Shown here: positions 17,949-28,022 of the stretch, one piece after another
Layout: every line of letters starts with the position of its first letter
Position numbering within the stretch: position 1 is the stretch's first letter
Assembly: GCA_963701955.1 (NCBI GenBank)
Contig: OY969694.1
Coordinates: 2,852,001 to 2,916,000 of the forward strand
Direction of reading: 5' to 3'
DNA from: Bog-473 sp963701955
Lineage (GTDB): Bacteria; Actinomycetota; Acidimicrobiia; Acidimicrobiales; RAAP-2
DNA: 64,000 bases
Notes under the pieces: model-generated
Told to the model about the DNA's origin: nothing
Database searches by the model: none
Seen by the model: the letters and a program-made list of their open reading frames with translations, nothing else
Position numbers and translations under genes: made by a program

Positions 17949-19437
17949 ATGTATGAGGGGACGTGGGAATCCCTGCGGACCCACCGGGTACCCGTCTGGT
18001 TCGACGACGCGAAGCTGGGGGTCTTCATCCACTGGGGCCTCTACTCGGTCCCCGGATGGGCGCCGCGCGTGCCCGACATCCAGCAGCTGCTCATTCACGA
18101 CGGGCCGAGGCGGATGCTGCGGGAGAACCCGTACGCCGAGTGGTACCTCAACTCCATGCAGATCAAGGGCAGCCCCACCCAGAAGTACCACGCCGAGGTC
18201 TACGGAGACGACTACCCCTACGACAACTTCGTCCGTACGTTCAACGACGCGTCATCCGGGGCCAACCTCGACGCCGTGGCCGAACTCTGCCAGTCGGCGG
18301 GTGCCCGCTATGTCGTGCTCACCACGAAGCACCACGACGGGTTCGCCCTCTGGCCCTCTGCCATCCCGCATCCGGTGAAGGGTGAGTACCACGCCCGCCG
18401 CGACCTGGTCGGCGACCTGACCGAAGCGGTGCGGGCCAGGCGCATGCGCATGGGGCTCTACTACTCCGGCGGCTACGACTGGCCCTACAACCGGGTGGTC
18501 CTCTCCCAGGCCGCCGATGCCGTGCTGGCCGTTCCGCATGACGATCGCTATGTCGAGTACATCACCGGCGCACTGGCGCGAGCTCATCGACCGCTATCAG
18601 CCATCGGTGTTGTGGAACGACATCGCGTGGCCGACGGACCCCCGCCTACCCCAGCTCTTCGCGTACTACTACAACGCAGTTGAGGAGGGACGTCATCAAT
18701 GACCGGTGGAAGGAGCCCGGTCTGCCACGCAACCAGTTCACCGACGCCATCGTGCGCGGCGCCGGCGCCGTGGTGCAGGCGTTGTGGCGCTTCATCCCCG
18801 AGAGGCAGAAGCATCTGACCTTCGCCAGCGCCGAAGCACTACGACTTCCGCACGCCCGAGTACGACGTCCTGCGCACGGTCACGCCAGCGCAAGTGGGAG
18901 CTGGCGCGCGGCGTCGGGCATTCGTTCGGCGCCAACCGTCACGAGCGGCCCGAGGACATCATTTCCGAGACCGAGCTCATCCAGATGTTCTGCGACGTCG
19001 TGTCCAAGAACGGCAACCTCCTCATCGGCGTCGGGCCCGCGACCGGACGGGACCATTCCCGACGTGCAGCAGGCGCCGCTGCGCGGCCTCGGGGCGTGGC
19101 TCGCCGTCAACGGCGAGGCGATCTACGGCAGCCGGCCCTGGGTCGTGACCGAGTCGGCCACGCGTGGACGGGACACCGCTGCGCTTCACCAAGAGCGGCG
19201 AGGGCGTCTACGCGATGCTGCATGGGGATGCCGCGGCTCGCGGCGGATCACCATGCGGGCCATCGACGGCGCACGGGTGCGGCGGGTGCGCCTCGTCGGG
19301 ACCGACGCGCAGCTCGAGTGGTCGGTCGAGCCCGGCGGCGACCTGTCGGTAACCATGCCCGAGCAGATGCCCTGGCGGCCGTCACCGTGCTCGACCTCGG
19401 GACCGATGTCCGGGCGCGGGTCGGCCGGACGTCCTAG
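17949..19437 (+). CDS. Glycoside hydrolase family 29 (alpha-L-fucosidase-like), heavily frameshifted
   Basis: Begins MYEGTWESLRTHRVPVWFDD followed by KLGVFIHWGLYSVPGWAP, the GH29 signature region; YVVLTTKHHDGFALWPS and MRMGLYYSGGYDWPY follow. The nucleophile Asp is probably in PSVLWNDIAWP. Reading the product needs about seven successive frame changes (near 18560, 18680, 18830, 18890, 19045, 19165, 19290), each one extra base, after which ETELIQMFCDVVSKNGNLL and an end near VTVLDLGTDVRARVG appear in family order. It hydrolyses terminal alpha-L-fucosides. No signal peptide is visible, suggesting cytoplasmic action. Probably intact in the organism. Confidence 0.78.
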
Positions 19438-19957
19438 CGCAGCGCTGTCTCCCGGTCTGCCTGGGGCGGCACAGTGAGGTGCAACGGGCCGTTGGCACCT
19501 TGGGACCTTCGGAGCAGTCCGACGGGACTCATTGGCCCTAGTCGACCGCGCGCCGTGGACGCCAAGATCCATGCATGGACGAGGGTCGCCGGCGCTGCGG
19601 TTCGCCTTCAACAGATCCGGCACGATCCCGTTGTCGGGAAGAGTCTTTATTGAGGGATACGGGGTCCCGAGCCCCCGGCGACTCTCGTCCGACTATCTGT
19701 CCGCGTCGAAGTATGTGACGCGGTGGGGGAAACTGTGGCGCTCAGGGCCACGGGTGGCTGGGGCACGGCCACGAACGGGCGGTCGACGCGTGGTGGTCCG
19801 AGGGAGAGCCACCACGCGTTGACCGTCGATCTCCCGGTGCCGTCGTGTCACGTCGTGGTCGTCGTCGGCGTTCAGTGCGCCGGCTCGTGTCGCCGTGACT
19901 GGCGGACGCCTCGCCGTGTAGGTTCGGCGCCGACCTGGCCGACCCGGGGGTGCGCCG
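19438..19957. other. Gene-poor stretch
   Basis: About 520 bases with no recognisable gene. Two partial GGGAC repeats occur 22 bases apart (19502 and 19524; the second reads GGGACTCATTGGCCC), weakly DosR-like but with one spacer base too many. A short rightward frame (19532-19822) has no domain features. Confidence 0.4.
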
Positions 19958-20613
19958 TTGCTGCTGGACCTGTTCCTGATCGGACTCGTGGTCACCCTCG
20001 AGCCCATCCCGCTGACCGCGATGATCCTGCTGCTGGCGACCGAGGGCGGCCTCCTCAAGGGCCTGGGCTACGTCCTGGGCTGGATGCTCACGCTGGTCGC
20101 CATCGTGGCGCTGACGGTGCTCGTGACCGGAGGGAACCGCTCATCCCGAACAGCAACCCCTCGACCGGCGCGCTGGCGGTGAAGCTGGCCATCGGCGTGG
20201 TGCTCGTCGTCATCGCCTACCGGCGCTGGGGCAAGTGGGGGGCGGCCGAGCCGAAGGGCCAGCCGCGTGGATGACGCGGCATCGACCGCGTCAACCCGCT
20301 GACGGCGGCGGGCCTCGGCTTCCTGCTCCAGCCGTGGGTGCTGGTCACGGCCGGCGTGGCCGACATCACCACGGCCAAGCTCTCGTCGACCACGCAGTAC
20401 ATCGCCGTGTTCGCCTTCTGCCTCTTGTGCTCGGCGAGCTTGCTCGCCATGGAGACCTACGCCGCGCTGCGACCCGCCAAGGTCAAGGACAGGCTCGCCG
20501 CGCTGCTGCAGTGGATCACGACGCACCGGGACCAGGTCATCGTGTTCCTGTCGCTCGGGCTGGGGCTCTACCTCATGGCCAAGAGCATCTACGGGCTGGT
20601 GAGCGGGTGCTGA
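19958..20613 (+). CDS. GAP-family (sulfolipid-1-addressing-protein-like) membrane protein, disrupted
   Basis: Six-helix membrane protein of about 215 residues. The TTG/GTG-type start gives MLLDLFLIGLVVTLEPIPLT, followed by helices KGLGYVLGWMLTLVAIVAL and ALAVKLAIGVVLVVIAYRRW, then INPLT-like DRVNPLTAAGLGFLLQPW and VIVFLSLGLGLYLMAKSIYG. Frame is lost near 20135 and an in-frame TGA occurs at 20272-20274, where WMxGIDRVNP is expected, so two compensating indels are likely. Members of this family act near lipid export in mycobacteria; the role here is not known. Confidence 0.7.
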
Positions 20614-20680
20614 CGCAGGCCGGCCATCCACCGGCGTCCTGCCGCGAGGCCGTTAGCTTCGGGCGCCGGAGGTGCACACG

Positions 20681-20912
20681 ATGTTCTCGTACACGTGGCC
20701 GCTGCTCGAGCCTGTTCTGGACGTTCCTGATGTTCGCCGGGATCTTCCTGCTGCTGTTCTTCGTCATCTGGTGCTTCGTCGACAACTTCCGCCGGCGCGA
20801 CCACCACGGCCTGGCCAAGGCCGGCTGGACCGTGCTGATCCTGCTGGTGCCTTTCTTCGGCGCACTGATCTACATCATCGCCCGGCCAGCGGACGCGCAA
20901 CTGGCTGCCTGA
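20681..20912 (+). CDS. PLDc_N-type small membrane protein, one frameshift
   Basis: About 76 residues with two membrane helices (FWTFLMFAGIFLLLFFVIW and GWTVLILLVPFFGALIYIIA) joined by CFVDNFRRRDHHGLAKA, the same two-helix module as the genes at 16290 and 26697 but lacking the Gln/Ala stretch and SHOCT motif. The ATG at 20681 (MFSYTWPLLEP) reads into the helices after one extra base near 20712. Function unknown. Confidence 0.7.
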
Positions 20913-21068
20913 TCGTCTCGGCGAGCACTCCGGAGCAGGCGGACCCAACGCTGTTCGGAGCTGGTGGGGGACCCTGCCGGGCGCGTGGCAGAGCGAAATG
21001 GGAGTTTCGCATCGGGTTGCGCGCTCGCTATGGTTTTGCCTCTCAGGGAACGTCGCAGGAGCCGGCAA

Positions 21069-21258
21069 TGCAGAACCATCATCCTAAGATCGTCCCAGCG
21101 TCCGGACCGGACGTGGGTGGTCGAGTGCGCCCAGTGCCGCAACGACCCGACCTCGACGGTGCCGATCGGGATCGGCATGCCGCTGCAGGGACCGGGAGAC
21201 GGCCGAGCGCCTCCGCGACAACCACGCGGCCCGGCCCGTGCGGGCCGCCGCCTCCTGA
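21069..21258 (+). CDS. Small CxxC protein, frameshifted
   Basis: About 62 residues, not in any single frame: MQNHHPKIVPASGPD, then WVVECAQCRNDPTSTVPIG, then ETAERLRDNHAARPV ending at TGA 21256-21258. Two single-base insertions (near 21115 and 21195) join them. AGGAG lies ahead of the ATG. The lone CxxC pair with downstream amphipathic helix suggests a small zinc or nucleic-acid binding protein, but no family is claimed. Confidence 0.45.
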
Positions 21259-21312
21259 GGCCCGTCTCCGTGGCCGGCGCCGGCTGCGGGTCGCCCGACG
21301 CCGCGGGGGTCG

Positions 21313-21685
21313 GTGACCAAGACGCAGCCCCCGCTCCGTGGCCGACACCGTGGCCCGGCTGCTGGAGCTGCTCGGGACCAAGGGCGTCAAGGTCTTCGCC
21401 GTCATCGACCAGCAGGCCGAGGCCCGCGCCGTCGGGACTCGAGCTGCGGGAGACGACGCTCGTCGTCTTCGGGAACCCCGCGGCCGGGACGGGCGTCATG
21501 GTGGCCTCGCCACTTGCTGCGCTCGACCTGCCCCTCAAGGTCCTCGTCTGGGCCGAGCCCGGCGGGGCCACGTCGTCAGCTACACCGCCCCGGCCACCCT
21601 GGCCGCCCGCTACGGGCTCACGCCCGAGACCGCCGCCGCCCTCGGGGCGATCGACGGGCTGACCGACGCGCTCGTCGCCGACTGA
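21313..21685 (+). CDS. DUF302 domain protein, frameshifted
   Basis: About 123 residues. GTG start after a GGGGG run; the core reads DTVARLLELLGTKGVKVFAV, IDQQAEARAVG, LRETTLVVFGNPAAGT, LPLKVLVWAEPGG and YTAPATLAARYGL in DUF302 order, across three or four single-base frame changes (near 21338, 21435, 21570). DUF302 is a small alpha/beta fold found alone or with stress genes; biochemical role unknown. Cytoplasmic, no signal peptide seen. Confidence 0.7.
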
Positions 21686-21801
21686 AGGTCCTGGTGCCGG
21701 CCCGGGTTGGAGGGCTCGGGAGCGCTGTGCCACGCTGCAGGGCAGAGCACCGATGGGTCGGCGGTCCCAGTCGTTCGAAGCGCCTGACAGGGGATCGCCA
21801 C

Positions 21802-22724
21802 GTGTCCAGCAGTTCCTTCCCGTACTCGGCGACGGAACTCGACCAGTTCCGTCAGGTCCAGCGCCTGGGCTACGACATGGCGCGGCGCGGTCGAGGCGCA
21901 GCTCCAGCGAGGGCATGACCGAGACCGAGGTCTGCCGGCTCGTTGCCGCGGCCCAGGCTCGCCTCGACGTCGTGCAGGTCTTCCACCGAGCCCTACGCCT
22001 GGTTCGGCGGCCGCACCGTGCTCGGCGCAGCGCCTGGGCCCCCGAAGCGGTGGGCGTCCTGGACCTCGCGGGCGCCCGGCGTGCGGCCGCACCGCTTCCT
22101 TCCTCCCAACGGGCGCCGCACTGGCCGAGGGCGTCCCGCTGATCATCGACCTGGCACCGGTGGTCCACGGCATCACCGCCGACGTCGGCTATTCCTGCGT
22201 CTTCGGGAACAACGTCATGTTCGACGACCTCGACCGGGGCCTGGCCCGGATCCGGACCTTCCTCCTCGAGGGCGTCCGCGCCGGCGAGACGATGCAGAAC
22301 GCTCTATCGGCGAACTCGACTTCCTGTTGGCCCAGCGAGGCTGGGAGAACTGCCATCGAGCACTATCCCGACCGGGCGCTCGGGCACCTGGTCTTCCCGC
22401 TCGGAGCAGGAGCCGGACGGCCGTTCGCTCCATCCCCGGGCTTCGGCACCGCCGCCGCTGAGGGCCTGCTGGCGGCCGGGCGCGCCGCCCTCGAAGACGA
22501 GCGTGCATACCCGGTGTGGAACGACAGCCCCGGACCCGATCACCCCGCCGCCCCCGGCATCGTGGGCGGTCGAGCCCCACATCGGCCGGGACGGCGTAGG
22601 GGTCAAGTTCGAGGAGCTGCTCGTGGTCACCGAGGACGACGCGTACTGGCTCGACGACCATCTCCTCCACGCCCAGCGCTGGGCCGCCGCCGGCTACAGC
22701 ATCAAGCCCCTCGGGAGGGTGTGA
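21802..22724 (+). CDS. M24 family metallopeptidase (Xaa-Pro aminopeptidase-like), frameshifted
   Basis: About 305 residues across six or so frame changes. N-terminus SSSSFPYSATELDQFRQVQR, then EGMTETEVCRLVAAAQARL (helix of the creatinase-like fold), YAWFGGRTVLG, VPLIIDLAPVVHGITADVGY with the metal-ligand Asp residues, LGHLVFPL with the His ligand, and the C-terminal VGVKFEELLVVTED containing the last Glu ligand. It lacks the N-terminal domain of full PepP/PepQ, so it is the short single-domain form. Probably cleaves an N-terminal residue preceding proline; substrate unproven. GTG start behind GGGGATCG. Confidence 0.72.
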
Positions 22725-22887
22725 CGCCGACGGCACGTGACGCCGCCGTGCAACAACGCCGGGCGGCCACCGGTCGGGCATCACGCGGCGGAGATCCGAC
22801 CCGCCCCAACGAGCATATGGCTTGGTGTTTTCGTCCCGTTGATATCCGGCGGTCCTCGCCCCGCCTGCGCTGACGCGGACGGGGCCC

Positions 22888-23781
22888 GAAGTTCAGCTCA
22901 GCCGAGGAGCGGGAAGGGTGTGGCGTATTCCAGCGCGAAGTAGCCACTGGGGTCCCGGCACCTGGGCGGCCGCGGCCGGACCGATGTCGATACCCGGGCA
23001 AGCCGGGGAAGAGCGGGTCATGGTGGCAGAAGGCGACCCGACCAGGACGCAGGCGCTGCACCTGCTCGAGCATGAAGTCGGCCGAGGAGCCCTGGAACGG
23101 CTCGCCGTCGACATTGGGCCGGCCGCCGAGCGACAGTAAGGCCACGTCGGGCCGCAGGCCGTCGAAGATGCCGCGCCAGTAGCCGGCGCTGCCGCTGACC
23201 AGTATCGAGCCGTCGGCCGTCATGAGCAGATAGGCGAGCTGCCCGCCGTCGTGGCGGGAGCACACGTCGTTCATGGCGATCAGCGCCGGGCCGGCGGGCG
23301 CCGGGGCGGCATCCATGGCGCCGAACAGGGCGCGTACGGTGGCGGCGCGGTCCTGCGCGCTGATGCCGAGGTCGCCGAAGCAAGCGACGGACGTGTCGGG
23401 GTCGCTGTGAGCGAACAGGCACGAGTGGAGCGCCGGCAGCACGCGCACGCGGGTGGTCGGTCCGCATTGCACGGTCTCGCCACCAGTGACGACGAGCAGC
23501 TGGTCCTCGGGTATGCCGCGGGCGCGGAGGCACCGTGCCGACTCGGGCGAGGCGACGATCACGGCGCCAGTGCGCAGCGCAATGGCGTCGGCGCCGTAGA
23601 GGTGGTCGAAGTGTGCGTGGCTCACGAAGACGAAGTCGGCCTTGTCGACATCGGCCGTGCTGAGCCCAACCGGGTCGAGGCCGGGCAGGCGGTCGAGGTA
23701 GGCATCGAAGAAGAGGTCGAGGCCGGCGTGGCGGATCCGGAAGGTGGCCGTCCCGAACCATTCCAGCGTCGTCAGCGCCAT
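22888..23781 (-). CDS. MBL-fold metallo-hydrolase
   Basis: About 297 residues. Metal motif HxHxDH is complete (SHAHFDHLYGAD); MALTTLEWFGTATFRI at the start and FGDLGISAQDRA later fit UlaG-like or stand-alone metallo-beta-lactamase-fold hydrolases. FCHHDPLFPGL precedes one or two frame changes near 23000 and 22935, after which YFALEYATPFPLLG ends at TGA 22888-22890. Seven bases downstream of a membrane-protein gene, so co-transcribed. Substrate unknown; no signal peptide. Confidence 0.82.
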
Positions 23782-23788
23782 GGCGTTC

Positions 23789-24746
23789 TCACCCGGCCTG
23801 CGGCTCTGCGATCTCGGACGGGTGACCCACGAGCTTGGCGGAGAACTTGACCGCCTTGACCGCGCTGGTGGCGCCCGTCTGCAGCGTGGCCCCGATGATG
23901 ATCAGGATCACGCCCGAGCCAGAAGACGTAGGGCCAGCCCAGCATCAAGATGCCCGAGGCGGCCCAGCATGTAGGGCGGGGAGCAGACGACGGCGCCCGA
24001 CGGCGCCGCCGACCGCGGTCGCCGCCAGGGCGTCCCGGCGCGACTGGTTCTTCTTCTCGACGCCGACGATGCGGGCCGGGACGGCGAGATAGCAGAGCAT
24101 CATGATGCCGACCACGATGCTCTGGCTGATGACGAACGGCCAGTGGCCCCAGCGGGTCGCGATCGAGCGCGGAGAAGGAGAGTGCGAGGCCGATGGCGCA
24201 GCCCCAGGCCAAAATGACGCGCAGGTGCCCGTTGGCCCGGCCGAAGGCGGGCCGGATCTCCGGCTTTCCCGGCACCGAGATGGCGAAGGCGAACACGCCG
24301 TTCAGGTAGAAGCTGGCCGCGGTGAGCGACGGTGACCCCGAGCACGCACGGGATCAGCAGCGGGCCCCGGATGACGTGGAACTGCTTGCCGTGCAGGACA
24401 TGGAGCTTGATGTCCAGCATGGCGATCCAGATCCACATGGCCGGCACGATCTGGACCAGGGCGAGGCGCCAGTTCGTATAGAGCAGCTTCACGCCCTGGA
24501 ACAGCATGAGGAAGGCGCCGACGATCAGGGCCAGCGGGGCGAGCCAGCGCCGGCGCTTGCTCAGCTGGAGCACCGCCTTCTCCACGGCCTCATCGTCACC
24601 CCGGCGGATGGCGTCGATCAGCCGCCCGATGGAGGCGCTGACGCGGTCGCGACGCCGGGAGTCGGTCCGGTGGCCGGGTCGGGGCCAGCGGTTCCCGACG
24701 GCTCGGAGCCGTCCGGTGCGCTCCGCTCTTCGTGGTCCACCGTCAC
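23789..24746 (-). CDS. Conserved multi-helix membrane protein, frameshifted
   Basis: About 315 residues. GTG at 24746 begins an acidic, Pro-rich N-terminus (MTVDHEERSAPDGSEPSG); after a frame change near 24640 come RVSASIGRLIDAIRRGDDEA, helices WLAPLALIVGAFLMLFQGV and LALVQIVPAMWIWIAMLDI, then MFAFAISVPGKPEIRPAFGR, ILAWGCAIGLALSF, FVISQSIVVGIMMLCYLAV and GWPYVFWLG. At least four frame changes. The stop (23789-23791) is seven bases before the MBL gene. Seen widely in actinobacteria without assigned function; I give no specific role. Confidence 0.65.
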
Positions 24747-24971
24747 TCGTCGCCCCTCATCCGGCCCGCTCCGGGGCCACGCGCGGTTGTCGCCCTCCCG
24801 GCTGTCCCAGCTGGCGGCACCGCACCTCGACTCCGCCATTGTGACTCCGGGGTCGAAGGCGTGGAAAGGGTCAAAGGCTATCCGGAGCTGGGCAGTGGGA
24901 CCCGACCGGACCCCGGCACAGGCCGGCGGCGCGCAGAGGCCGCAGGGAGTCGTAGCCTCGGGTCCGGATCG

Positions 24972-26471
24972 ATGGCGCGGGACGCGTCCGGGGAGGAGCC
25001 CGAGCATGGTGAGGACGAGGGAATCCGTTTGGCCGAGCGCCCCGTGTCGATCATCCCCCACAAGAGCGAGGCGGAGAGCAAGGCGCTCGGCAAGGAGGCC
25101 CGGGTCAAGGTGCCCCGGAACAGCCATGCCGCCTTCGAGCCGTCGCCGGATCGGCCCGACCCGGTCTCGCTGCTCGAGGAGCAGGCGACGACGAGGGTGC
25201 AGGAACTGGTGCCGATCCGCTACGGCCGGATGCTGGTCTCGCCCTTCACGTTCTTCCGCGGCGCCGCGCTGATCATGGCGTCGGATCTCTCGACCACCCC
25301 GCACTGCGGGCTCACGGCCCAGATCTGCGGTGACGCCCACCTGTCGAATTTCGGCGTGTTCGGTTCGCCCGAGCGCCAGCTCGTCTTCGACTGCAACGAC
25401 TTCGACGAGACGCTAGCCCGGCCCGTGGGAATGGGACATCAAGCGGCTGGCGGCGAGCGTCGTGATCGCCGGCCGCCAGCAAGGGCCACCCCAAGTCGGT
25501 GCGGGCCGACGCCATCGTGGCGCTGGGCCAGACCTACCGGGAGTCGATGCGCCAGATGGCGACCATGTCGAACCTCGAGGTCTGGTACTTCCACGTGAAC
25601 GTGTCGGAGGTCGTTGCCGCACTGGAGTCCCAGGCGGCCGCATCGGGTTCGAAGGTGGAGTCGCGCATGGCGGCCACGGCCACCAAGGCCGATGGCGAAG
25701 GCGCGGACCAAGGACAGCATGAAGGCCCTCGACAAGTTGACCGCATGTGGTCGACGGCGAGCGCCGCATCATCAACGATCCCCCGCTCCTCGTCCCGGTC
25801 GAGGAGCTCTTTCCCCGAGGTGGAGTTCGAACAGGTGCGTCGACATGTTCCGGGACATCCTGCGCCGCTACCGCCAAAGCCTGTCGACCGATCGCCGGCA
25901 CCTGCTGGAGCAGTACCGCTTCAGCCAAATGGCCCGCAAGGTGGTCGGCGTGGGCAGCGTCGGCACCAGGGCATGGGTGCTCCTGATGCACGGGGCGAGC
26001 CAGGAGGACGTCCTGTTCTTGCAGGCCAAGGAGGCGGAGGCGTCGGTCCTCGAGCGCTTCACCAAGAAGAGCCAGTACGGCAACCATGGAGCCCGGGTGG
26101 TCGCCGGGCCAGCGCCTGATGCAGGCCAGCAGCGACATCTTCCTTGGGTGGCAGCGCGCCGACGGCATCGACGGGGTCAGCCGCGACTACTACGTCCGCC
26201 AGCTGCAGGACTGGAAGGGGTCGATCGACACCGAGACCATGGTGCCGGAGGGCCTGGAGGCGTACGGGAAGCTCTGCGCCCTCACGCTGGCCCGGGCCCA
26301 TGCCCGCTCGGGCGACCGCTTCGCCATGGCGGCGTACCTCGGCAACAGCGCCACGTTCGAGAAGGCGTTGGCCAAGTTCGCCGAGTCCTATGCGGACCAG
26401 AACGAGCGGGACTACGAGGCCTTCGCCGCGGCGTGCAAGAGCGGGCGGCTCCGACGGCATCGGGGATGTGA
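24972..26471 (+). CDS. DUF2252 family protein, frameshifted
   Basis: About 495 residues. Family blocks in order: YGRMLVSPFTFFRGAAL, ICGDAHLSNFGVFGSPE (a kinase-like HLSNFG loop), LVFDCNDFDETL, then after frame changes near 25430 and 25490 MATMSNLEVWYFHVNV, KVVGVGSVGTRAWVLLMHGA, SDIFLGWQR and YYVRQLQDWKGSID. The CGDAHLxNFG and FDxNDFDET pairs suggest an atypical phosphotransferase fold, but no substrate is known. Frame changes also near 25695, 25840, 26090 and 26455. ATG 24972 is the likely start. Ends about 225 bases before the second PLDc_N-SHOCT gene. Confidence 0.78.
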
Positions 26472-26590
26472 CGGGCGTGGGACGACAATTCGGTCTCGGC
26501 CTGGCTGTCGGCATTCCTGGGATCGGCATGAGTCGTCCGGCCCGAATACCCTCTCGAGGGTGGAAACGCCGTGAGAGCGACACCGCGATG

Positions 26591-26604
26591 GGGACCTTCG
26601 GCCC
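26591..26604. promoter_or_regulatory. DosR-like box upstream of the PLDc_N-SHOCT operon
   Basis: GGGAC-CTTC-GGCCC, the same half-site spacing as the boxes at 952 and 1096 with a G for T in the right half, followed by TA. Ends 92 bases before the ATG at 26697. Single-site resemblance, so only moderately supported. Confidence 0.35.
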
Positions 26605-26696
26605 TACCCCCGTTGCTCTGATGTGCGATGCTTAGGGGCCGCACGAAGCGGGCCTGTCCCGTGCGCGTAATCACAACCAAGACGTAAGGAGTCCTC

Positions 26697-27105
26697 ATGC
26701 TTGCTGCGACCTATCAGTACCCGATCCTCGATTTCTTCCTGACGATGCTGTACTTCTTCCTCTTCGTCATCTGGATCTGGTTGCTGTTCACGGTGTTCAT
26801 CGACATCTTCCGCAGCCACGACATGGGCGGCTGGGCCAAGGCGCTGTGGGTCATCTTCATCATCGTCATGCCGTTCCTCGGGGTCTTCGTGTACCTCATC
26901 GCCCGCGGCGGCAAGATGCACGAGCGGGCGGCACAACAGGCAGCCCAGCAGCAGAAGGCGTTCGACCAGTACGTCAAGCAGACGGCGGGCACGCGCGGCC
27001 GACACCACGGCCGACCAGCTCGCCAAGCTGGCCGACCTCAAGTCCCAGGGCGTCCTCACCGATGCCGAATTCGAGGCTCAGAAGGCCAAGATCCTGGCCA
27101 GCTGA
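26697..27105 (+). CDS. PLDc_N-SHOCT small membrane protein, copy 2 (one frameshift)
   Basis: About 135 residues, paralogue of the gene at 16290: two helices (FLTMLYFFLFVIWIWLLF and LWVIFIIVMPFLGVFVYL) around DIFRSHDMGG, then QQAAQQQKAFDQYVK and a SHOCT tail LKSQGVLTDAEFEAQKAKIL. One extra base near 26998 splits the linker. AAGGAG precedes the ATG by about seven bases, confirming the start MLAATYQYP. First gene of a run with DUF6325 and another SHOCT protein, ended by the hairpin at 27981. SHOCT motifs mediate oligomerisation in other proteins; role here unknown. Confidence 0.82.
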
Positions 27106-27176
27106 GTCCGCCCGCCCGCACGGCGGCACGGCCAGCGAACCGCAACGGAAGACGAGGAGAGGAAGAGGAGACACAA

Positions 27177-27606
27177 TGACCATCGGACCAGTCAGCTACA
27201 CGGTGATCGCCTTCCCGGGCAATCACTTCAACGGCGAACATCGCGCCGGAGGTGGCGAAACTGGTGGCGAACGGCACGGTGCGCATCCTCGACCTGGTCT
27301 TCGTGGCCAAGGACGAGCAGGGCGAGACCATCAGCCTCGAGTTCGACCAGATGGACGAGCTGGCCGCCTTCGGCGACATCGACGGCGAGGTGGGTGGCCT
27401 CGTCAACATGGAGGACCTGGACCACGTGGCCGCCAACCTGCCCGAGGGAAACTCGGCGCTGGTGATCCTCTGGGAGGACCTGTGGGCCGTGCCCCTCGTC
27501 GAGGCGATGCGCGGACTCGGGTGGGGTGCTGATCGACAGTGCACGGATCCCGAACGACCTCATTGAGTCGGCGTTCGACGATCTGGCCCAGGCACTGAAG
27601 AGCTGA
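27177..27606 (+). CDS. DUF6325 family protein, two frameshifts
   Basis: About 142 residues: MTIGPVSYTVIAFPGNHFNG, then VAKLVANGTVRILDLVFV, SLEFDQMDELAAFGDIDGEV, NSALVILWEDLWAVPLVEAM and a C-terminal LIDSARIPNDLIESAFDDL. Extra bases near 27240 and 27521 separate the three parts. GAGAGGAAGAGGAG precedes the ATG. The family is a small cytosolic protein commonly encoded beside SHOCT proteins, as here on both sides, suggesting a shared complex (inference). No catalytic motif is evident. Confidence 0.78.
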
Positions 27607-27640
27607 GAAGCACGAGACCGAGAAGAGAAGGAGCACGACC

Positions 27641-27939
27641 ATGCCAATGATGCGACGACGTCCAGTGATGCGGACGGTGGCAGGACGGCAGTGATCGCCG
27701 GAACGGCCACCGCCGTGGCCGGCGGTGTCAACCGTCATCAGCAGGCCAAGCAGCAAGCTGCGGCGCAGCAGGCCGCCCCGCCGGCAGCGGCTGCACCCGA
27801 GCCCGTTGCGGCGCCGGCTCCGGACTCCGACGACCTCATCAACAAGCTGAAGGAACTCGCCAACCTGAAGGACCAGGGGATCCTGACCGAGGCCGAGTTC
27901 AACGACCAGAAGGCCAAGATCCTGGCCGAGATGTCCTGA
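27641..27939 (+). CDS. SHOCT domain protein, frameshift near the N-terminus
   Basis: About 99 residues: basic N-terminus MPMMRRRPVMRTVAG, one hydrophobic segment (AVIAGTATAVAGGV), a basic Gln/Ala stretch (NRHQQAKQQAAAQQA), a Pro/Ala-rich linker and the SHOCT motif LANLKDQGILTEAEFNDQKA. The frame change near 27690 is best explained by one missing base, unlike most others here. AGAAGGAG precedes the ATG. Last gene before the perfect terminator at 27981. Likely a membrane-anchored partner of the PLDc_N-SHOCT protein upstream (inference). Confidence 0.78.
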
Positions 27940-27980
27940 GTTCGAGAACGTCCGGCCGGCCTGAGCCGGTGATCTGCTGA

Positions 27981-28008
27981 AGAGCGGCACCCTTCGGGGT
28001 GCCGCTCT
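27981..28008. terminator. Perfect 12-bp hairpin terminator with TTCG loop
   Basis: AGAGCGGCACCC, TTCG, GGGTGCCGCTCT: a fully paired 12-base stem with a UUCG tetraloop, followed rightward by TTTCG and leftward by TTCAG. Located between the rightward SHOCT operon and the end of the leftward glycerol operon, so it can stop both. U-tract is short, so efficiency is inferred from stem quality. Confidence 0.85.
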
Positions 28009-28022
28009 TTCGTGTCTCGGGC

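Noticed and set aside
19502..19538. Two GGGAC motifs 22 bases apart resembling DosR sites
   Set aside because: The first lacks the right half-site and the second has a 5-base spacer; no gene start is near.
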